A stretch of DNA of 25,071 nt, from the NCBI GenBank assembly GCA_019425655.1, contig NQWY01024616.1:1-25071 (forward strand), in the 5' to 3' direction. A program made the position numbers and the translations under genes. Origin of the DNA: Rhizophagus prolifer. Lineage: Eukaryota; Glomeromycota; Glomeromycetes; Glomerales; Glomeraceae. Below the pieces are notes generated by a model. That model saw nothing but the letters and a program-made list of their open reading frames with translations, searched no databases and had not been told where the DNA came from. Each line of letters begins with the position of its first letter. Position 1 is the first letter of the stretch. Below are positions 19,649 through 25,071 of the stretch, piece by piece.

Positions 19649-19925
19649 GAGGACCAAATCTTTTTTTATTCCGCAACGATTTAAAAGAGCGTGCTCCTAA
19701 GTATATATAAATGACAGAATTAAGCAAAATGGCATCCGATTCGTGGAAAAATTTGTCTGAAGAGGATAAAGCCATGTGGAGAAGACGTGACGAGATTAAT
19801 CGTGATTTACAACCGAAGTGAAAGATCTCGCTAATAAAGACGAGAAAACCGCCAGTGAGAATGATGATAATCCTATTGAAACTACAACAACCGATAATGC
19901 CATAATCAAAGTAGAGAAGATCTAA
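19649..19925 (+). pseudogene. Decayed HMG-box gene (MATA_HMG-like)
   Basis: From 19651 the frame reads GPNLFLFRNDLKERAPKYI, then TELSKMASDSWKNLSEEDK, then AMWRRRDEINRDLQP. This is the helix 1 - helix 2 - helix 3 pattern of an HMG box, with the PN-F--FR opening and the SW-L-xxEK/DK core. HMG boxes bind the minor groove of DNA; the MATA_HMG group is strongly expanded in Rhizophagus. A TAA at 19708 splits helix 1 from helix 2, a TGA at 19648 precedes the box, and after LQP the coding continues in the next frame (EVKDLANKDEKTAS, ending at 19925), implying a one-base shift. The first two changes are consistent with C-to-T and A-to-T substitutions. A short frame from ATG 19711 to 19821 survives but lacks helix 1. 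Confidence 0.7.
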
Positions 19926-19929
19926 TAAA

Positions 19930-20439
19930 TATTATAAGATTATTTGAATTAATCGTTAGATTTCGAAAATAAGACAAATAAGACAAATAATATTGTAAAT
20001 AAGATTATGATTCGTAATAACTGAGTATAAAAAATATAAACTTAAGTTACTAATAAATAGGTTTCTATTATTTTATTTTCTGTTTTGCGGTACTATTTAG
20101 ATTTTTTTTTTTATAAATAATCGTTTCGTATCTAAGATATTAATTAATAATATGATTAAAAATCGATATTTGTTTTATTTGAAATATTAAAGTCCAAAAC
20201 AATTGTATTAATGAAAGTAGTACCTCGTGATCCAACTTAAATCGATAATTTTGGGGTATAGTATGAAATTACCCAATGAAAATTAAATACAGAATTGTAC
20301 AGTACAAAAGATGGTCATGGGATTTAAAAAGGCGTTACGTTTTAAAAAGAGATAATCAAAAATGGTATTGATTTTCAATACATTAGTTCCGAATACCTGC
20401 GGAAATATATCGGAGCTATCATACATTTGTTATAATTAT
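19930..20439. other. Spacer, no gene
   Basis: A small tandem AAGACAAATA repeat occurs at about 19970-19990. Repeat B may continue faintly into this area, but I cannot align it with confidence. Confidence 0.4.
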
Positions 20440-20908
20440 ACTGATTTCATTTTAAACCAAATTTCTTCTACAATTTTATTTTTGAACTCAACAGTCGATT
20501 TAGTTATACAAATAATAATAGATGTATTCAATAAATGACAATTTTATGGTGCTTGGAGAAGTTTACTAACTTTTTAATTACATAATAAGCTGATAAATTT
20601 CAATTAATTCATTAAGAAAATTACTATTAGCAGCTGAAACAATAAGCATATTCAGAGAACAATATTTAATATTTATTATATTTCCCATTATGTCTATGGC
20701 GTATACAAACAACACTTATTTTTGATACCGTACGTCATGATGCGGAGAACTCAAAATAAGCGAATGATTGAAAAAAAAGATGGAATTATTATCCTTCGAT
20801 TAAGGAATTCTAAGTTCAATCTAAACCATAATAAGATCATATCAAAGTGCTCTTTTTATTTAAACCTTATTTCTAAAAAAAAAATTTATTTATTTTGTTA
20901 AACAAAAT
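20440..20908 (-). repeat. Dispersed repeat, copy B (inverted)
   Basis: The reverse complement matches 6038-6510. Shared landmarks include TTTTGTTTAACAAAATAAA at its outer end (20889-20907 on this strand), AATTCCTTAATCG, GCTTATTTTGAGTT and CATAATGGGAAATATAAT. The similarity stops exactly at the Tc1/mariner-like element that begins at 20910. It is 14 kb from copy A and in opposite orientation. Confidence 0.7.
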
Positions 20909-20909
20909 A

Positions 20910-21648
20910 CAGTGTGTAACAAAAAAAATCGGAATTACATAATTGGTGACTATCACGCCAAATTATATGTGAAATAGATTATTTGAAAGCTGGAAACATA
21001 TAGATTTTTATTAATGGTAGAATTTAATTTAGTAAATTTTTTATAATTAAGCTTATAACAATATTTTTTTTAGATTATCTTTTTATAATGAACTTAGAAT
21101 GAATATGTATTCTTTGCATGAAGTGTTATATCGATTGTTAAAAAATTTTTTTTGATTTATACTTTTCCATCAGTCTAGATAATATTTAAGTGATTTTGTA
21201 AATACTCTTGATTTACAAATTTTACATTACATTTTTTTCTTTAAAATCAACATAATTTGTAGTTAATTTCCTCAAGAAGTAAAAAGGCATCATTATTCTG
21301 AAAGATGTCAAAACGTAGTCCTAACATTCAAGTTTATTATGCATTTTAAAAGATAAAAATACCATGAATGTTTCTATACTGCCGATTATTTGACATCAAC
21401 TTTTTTATGTTATTCTTGATATATTTGAATATGTTTATTAAATTCAATTCACAAATGCTTTATAAACTTAATTTATTTTTTGTTCAAAAGTAATGAAGTG
21501 TTTATAATTATAAAAGATATCATAATATGGACCTTGGACAATTGCCAATTGGACATGAGTTCATTATGCAATTTACAAATGTAAATTGGAGCGAATAATT
21601 TGCATTTTTATTGCATGAATGAATATCCAATTTTTTTGTTGCACACTG
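20910..21648. mobile_element. Tc1/mariner-like element, non-autonomous (739 bp)
   Basis: The left end CAGTGTGTAACAAAAAAAAT and the inverted right end CAGTGTGCAACAAAAAAATT match at nearly every place over 20 bp. Both are flanked by TA (20908-20909, 21649-21650), the hallmark target duplication of Tc1/mariner elements, whose ends often start CAGTG. No frame long enough for a transposase (about 340 residues) remains. It is an internally deleted or worn copy. Confidence 0.8.
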
Positions 21649-21849
21649 TATGTGTAATATAAATTTATAGTGCAACAGAGTACAATAATGAATAAAATAA
21701 AAATTTTATAAAACTTAATAATATATATGTGACAATTATTTATTAACAATAATTTATTTTAATATTTGTTGTTATATATGAAGTTTAAAACATCACTAAA
21801 TTTCGGCAGGACATATATAAACTAATATTTTAAATTATATTATAAACTT

Positions 21850-21923
21850 TACTTACCCTAAGAATCGAACCTAGGACCTTATATACTTATTTTTCGTGGT
21901 CTAACCACTTAGACTATTTAAAC
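21850..21923 (-). tRNA. tRNA-like sequence, probably a tRNA pseudogene or SINE head
   Basis: On the minus strand it has a good D-arm, GTCTAAGTGGTTAGAC, which matches the A box, and a T-arm, CTAGG TTCGATT CTTAG, which pairs with one wobble and contains the B box GGTTCGATTC. The acceptor ends (GTTTAAA and GGTAAGT) pair poorly, and no anticodon stem or U33 can be found in the AT-rich middle. So it is a decayed tRNA gene or the tRNA-derived head of a SINE rather than a working tRNA. Confidence 0.55.
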
Positions 21924-21990
21924 TTTTAATTAATAATGTATATGTTTTTGATTTATTTAAGTTGAAACATTAAGTTAATACTAATAAAAA

Positions 21991-22197
21991 TATTAGTGAC
22001 CAGTTTGGACGATCCTTTGAAAATTTCGGTTATAAGACAGTATAGTCTGATTACTGTCCGAAAACATGATAATTATACTGATTAATGAGTTAAGAGTCCA
22101 TTAATAGTTATTGGACACATTTTTCGTTAATTTTACGTAAAAATCTTAACGTAAAATTTACGATTTTGACCAAGGATAGTCACCGGACTACCTAATA
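21991..22197. mobile_element. Possible MITE, imperfect terminal repeats
   Basis: The left end TATTAGTGACCAGTTTGGAC and the inverted right end TATTAGGTAGTCCGGTGACT share TATTAG and a run of matches through ATCCTT...AAAAT when gapped. The centre holds a short palindromic pair around TTTTACGTAAAA. Ends and target duplication are uncertain. Length 207 bp. Confidence 0.35.
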
Positions 22198-22199
22198 AT

Positions 22200-23795
22200 T
22201 TAGTGATGTATTTCATAAATATTAAAATGGTTTGAAAGATGAGTTAATTTATAACACAACAAATTTACCCTGAATAATTAATATATTTTTCGCAATGAAT
22301 TACTTTCTATATTCCTACCGCATATAACTTTTTTGTTCAATTTAAAATTTGATTCTTATTTTTTAATTATTTTAATCAATTAAATTAATACATATATATT
22401 TTTATAACAGTAATAATTTATTATACTAATTAATATAGATAAAATTGAATACCCATAGATACTCAAAATTTAAAATGTTATAATGGTGCACCTAAGAACA
22501 AAGAATTGTAATTTATCAATACATTATTTTGGTCATTTTAAAACCTGCATGATAAATTCATAACTTAATCTTTGCATAAACTAAACATAAACTCATGAAA
22601 TAAGTATTATTAATGATATTAAAATAGGTTTATTATAAAGCGAGATGATAATCATGTATCCCCAGAAATTATGCATTAATTCGCATGTAAAATTTTTTTT
22701 TTTTTATTGTTTATCCGATCCCCGTTATATACAGAGATTTTTAAGCATAACTTAGTTGTTATTTTGAGATAAATTTAACTTTTATACTCGCATATAATTC
22801 TGCGGATATCTATATCATATTACTAATAATTCTTAGATGTTGTATGCTGTGTCTTATACATAAAAGCTTAAGTCTATATGGAGATATATTACGTAAAATT
22901 TTGTTCGTATATTAAATAAGAACCTTTTTATACGCCATATATTGGCACAGTACATCAACTAATGGTGTGGTTGGTTTACTGGCGAGTGTTTTGTGTACTT
23001 GTCATTCTCAAAAAAAGTTGTTTATTTGTTTAAAATAAAAAAGCACCTTATCGATTAATTTTGTCGATCAAAGCCTCAAACAAACAACAGTGCCCTGCAT
23101 TTGGCGTAACATTTATTTGTATTTTTGAAAAATCAAACATAATGACATTCCATTTTTATTACGCTAATTAAAAATAAAATAACCAATAGTTTAAAAAGAA
23201 AAATACATAGACAATTTATAATGTAATAATTTTAATATATTTAATAAATACTTTATTTCGATCGTTATTTAAATATTTATGGTGATGTTATATTTATTTA
23301 ATAAACGTGCATTATCGCTATTGATAAGTGTTTGGATATTACGAAAAAAATTGATTGAGTTTAGCTAATCTATAATGGGAATTACTAAAAATATTTATAT
23401 ATTTCTATCTAGATTATGTGGAACTGCAGATTATATGATAAAGCTTTTGTTTCAGATAGTTCGATATATCGAAACGGTTGATCTATTATAAGAAATAATA
23501 CATACATAACAAGTTAGAATATGTTACATGATAGAAATATCAACCATTATCATGCTCGGTTTATTATTCATTTTACCTTTTCTAATGTAAGTTTTATCAA
23601 AATGAGGACATGTTGTTTTTGAGATTAAGATCTCGGAATCTCTATATGTATTATCCGGAGTGCTCATATATTCTCTTGAGTAAAATTTTTTTTCAATAAT
23701 TAATTTATCTTTGATGCTACAATTAAAATTTTTACAACAATTAAATAAATATTATCTGAAATTTCAATAATTTTTACAAAACTATTATGATTATA
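22200..23795. other. Gene-free AT-rich stretch
   Basis: I found no frame, RNA gene or paired terminal repeat worth calling. Confidence 0.45.
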
Positions 23796-23803
23796 TTTTG
23801 CCT

Positions 23804-23812
23804 TATATAAAG
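23804..23812 (+). promoter_or_regulatory. TATA-box-like site TATATAAAG
   Basis: TTATATAAAGACG resembles the TATA boxes of the two paralogues. An ATG follows at 23837 but opens only 14 codons (MNLENRNLFRLKEI). The possible exon at 24015 lies downstream; no splice path joining them could be shown. Confidence 0.3.
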
Positions 23813-24014
23813 ACGAAAGAGAAAGGTGCGGCTTTTATGAATCTTGAAAATAGAAATTTATTTCGTTTAAAAGAAATTTAAGTAAATTTTTAGATATACC
23901 AAATTTATGTGACTAAATAAAATTGTTTATTAGAATTTAAAAAAATACGAGTATAAATTATTAATAAATATTTATAAAGTTCATCTTACTTAACAGAAAT
24001 TTTTTAGTATTTAA

Positions 24015-24221
24015 ATTCTGCATAAAAATACACAAAAAGATGATAAGCAGTCATCTACTATTGTGGCGCGGCATATAATTGTGATGAAAAATTCACGTGA
24101 CTTTTCGGGACATTTTAGCTGGGGATTGATCGCCAATAACGATGCAGAACAAAAAAAAGATATATTAAAACATTTTCTTAATGTTATTCTATACCTAAGT
24201 TCTATTATAAAAATTATATAA
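24015..24221 (+). CDS. Possible exon or gene fragment (68 codons)
   Basis: An open plus-strand frame without an early ATG has gene-like content: QSSTIVARHIIVMKNS, then RDFSGHFSWGLIANNDAEQK and KDILKHFLNVILYL, then TAA. It is preceded by an acceptor-like TTTTTTAG (24000-24006). The opposite strand is also open (24011-24277), but its product is rich in C, I and F and less protein-like. It may be the last exon of a gene starting near the TATA-like box at 23804, or a remnant. Family not recognised. Confidence 0.35.
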   Translation: MLHKNTQKDDKQSSTIVARHIIVMKNSRDFSGHFSWGLIANNDAEQKKDILKHFLNVILYLSSIIKII

Positions 24222-24417
24222 ATTTCTGATTCAAATTGATGATTACATCTTACACTTATTGAAATAATTAAGGTCAACTACTTGGGGAACAGCTTTGCTC
24301 GTGATATAATACTGAAGGCAAGTTAATTATATTAAAAAAGAATGTTTGCATAACTACAATTACTATAATCACGAATTATACTGTAGGTAGTCCAATACTT
24401 TTGACCGGGTAGTGTTA

Positions 24418-24625
24418 CGATCCGGATGAATCCGCTTCCATCCGGATTAATTTAAAAGTTGCCATAGTTCGTTAGTTTGATAAAATGATAATTAATGTAA
24501 TATTACCATTTTTGCTATGATAAAATGTTATTTTAATAAATATATTTGTACTTAAAAAAACTATTATTAATACCGATTTTTAAACCAAATTAAGCATAAC
24601 GGATGACGGATCGGCCAAACGGATG
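24418..24625. repeat. CGGAT motif clusters flanking an AT-rich core
   Basis: ATCCGGATGAATCCGCTTCC at the left and ACGGATGACGGATCGG, ACGGATGA at the right are G+C-rich clusters of CGGAT/ATCCG about 170 bp apart. CCGGATG...CATCCGG at the left forms a 7-bp hairpin. They may be the ends of a small element, but a clean terminal repeat could not be drawn. Confidence 0.35.
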
Positions 24626-24665
24626 AAATGGCATAGTCAATGACATCAGGAAATTTTTAGGTAGA

Positions 24666-24880
24666 TCGGTCCACGTAATTCCACGTAGATTAGTTTGGAA
24701 ACTTGTGGAATTCTATGCATCGAATCATGTGGACATATTTCTACATATATCCACGTATTTTATTTGAGGATTGTGTAGATTTCCGTTTGGTGTAAAATCT
24801 CATTGGAAATTTGTGGAAGTCTTTAGCGAAATACGTGGATTTCGTTTATGAAATATGCAGAATTTATCTGTGGAATTCCG
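24666..24880 (+). repeat. Degenerate TGTGGA-type repeat tract
   Basis: Variants of TGTGGAATTC recur at about 24703, 24728, 24771, 24812, 24834 and 24869, with inverse forms (TCCACGTA, TTCCACGT) near 24670-24690 and 24751. Spacing is irregular (about 22-42 bp), so it is an old tandem array or a motif cluster. Function unknown. Confidence 0.5.
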
Positions 24881-25071
24881 AATTGATTAAAATTTTAAAG
24901 TGAATATTATATGTCATTACTGAAGTTAAAAGCACTACGTATAAAGTGTTTATTCTTATTAACATTCTTTATTAAAAATTTACGTACGTGTGAAACTTTG
25001 ATAATATTTTTAATCACATGATCATCACGATATACTACATAATATATTATTAACTATATATGGGTTTTAAT
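24881..25071. other. Window end, no feature
   Basis: AT-rich sequence with a single ATCACATGATCATC block at about 25013; nothing else supported. Confidence 0.4.

Noticed and set aside
24011-24277. Minus-strand open frame of 88 codons
   Set aside because: Rich in C, I and F; the overlapping plus-strand frame at 24015-24221 looks more like protein.
1-25071. LTR retrotransposon, retrovirus-like or Polinton-like element
   Set aside because: No long direct terminal repeats, primer-binding site, polymerase, integrase or capsid-like motifs were seen; the long repeats found are inverted or dispersed and non-coding.

Overview
The window looks like nuclear DNA of a very AT-rich fungus, most likely an arbuscular mycorrhizal fungus of the Rhizophagus type (Glomeromycotina). 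This rests on the base composition (about three quarters A+T by eye), short GT-AG introns of 60-100 bp, long gene-poor spacers, many small inverted-repeat elements, and gene families that are expanded in these fungi: an OTT_1508-like deaminase, a MATA_HMG-type HMG box, and small lineage-specific proteins. There is no rRNA gene, CRISPR array or bacterial operon.

Left part (1-9.2 kb). A MITE sits at 405-590. A broken OTT_1508-like deaminase gene lies on the minus strand at 868-2101, with a TATA box 45 bp upstream. Most of the rest is gene-poor. It holds a coding-like exon fragment at 3107-3243, a fold-back structure of about 600 bp around 3565-4160 with a palindromic TA-flanked element in its centre, the first copy of a dispersed repeat (6038-6510), and a second MITE (7432-7588).

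Middle (9.2-18.1 kb). This is the gene-bearing core. Two intronless paralogues of a lineage-specific family (9413-9994 and 17535-18008, plus strand) share a TATA box followed by CCTCAAT about 130-150 bp before the ATG. Between them lie a decayed coding region (10540-11762), a whole nine-exon gene (12702-14667) encoding 453 residues, and three or four MITE-like inverted-repeat elements. The nine-exon gene probably also has a long 5'-UTR intron that carries a duplicated motif of about 40 bp and a MITE.

Right part (18.1-25 kb). This holds a decayed HMG-box gene (19649-19925), the second, inverted copy of the dispersed repeat (20440-20908), a 739-bp Tc1/mariner-like element directly beside it (20910-21648), a tRNA-like sequence on the minus strand (21850-21923), a possible exon (24015-24221), a cluster of CGGAT motifs, and a degenerate TGTGGA repeat tract.

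No shared pathway links the genes. The picture is an accessory, repeat-rich region where lineage-specific gene families duplicate and decay. The best leads are the nine-exon gene, whose C-terminal half resembles an uncharacterised fungal family with a possible PD-(D/E)XK-like core, and the paralogue pair with its conserved promoter. No retroviral, LTR or Polinton-like element was recognised.
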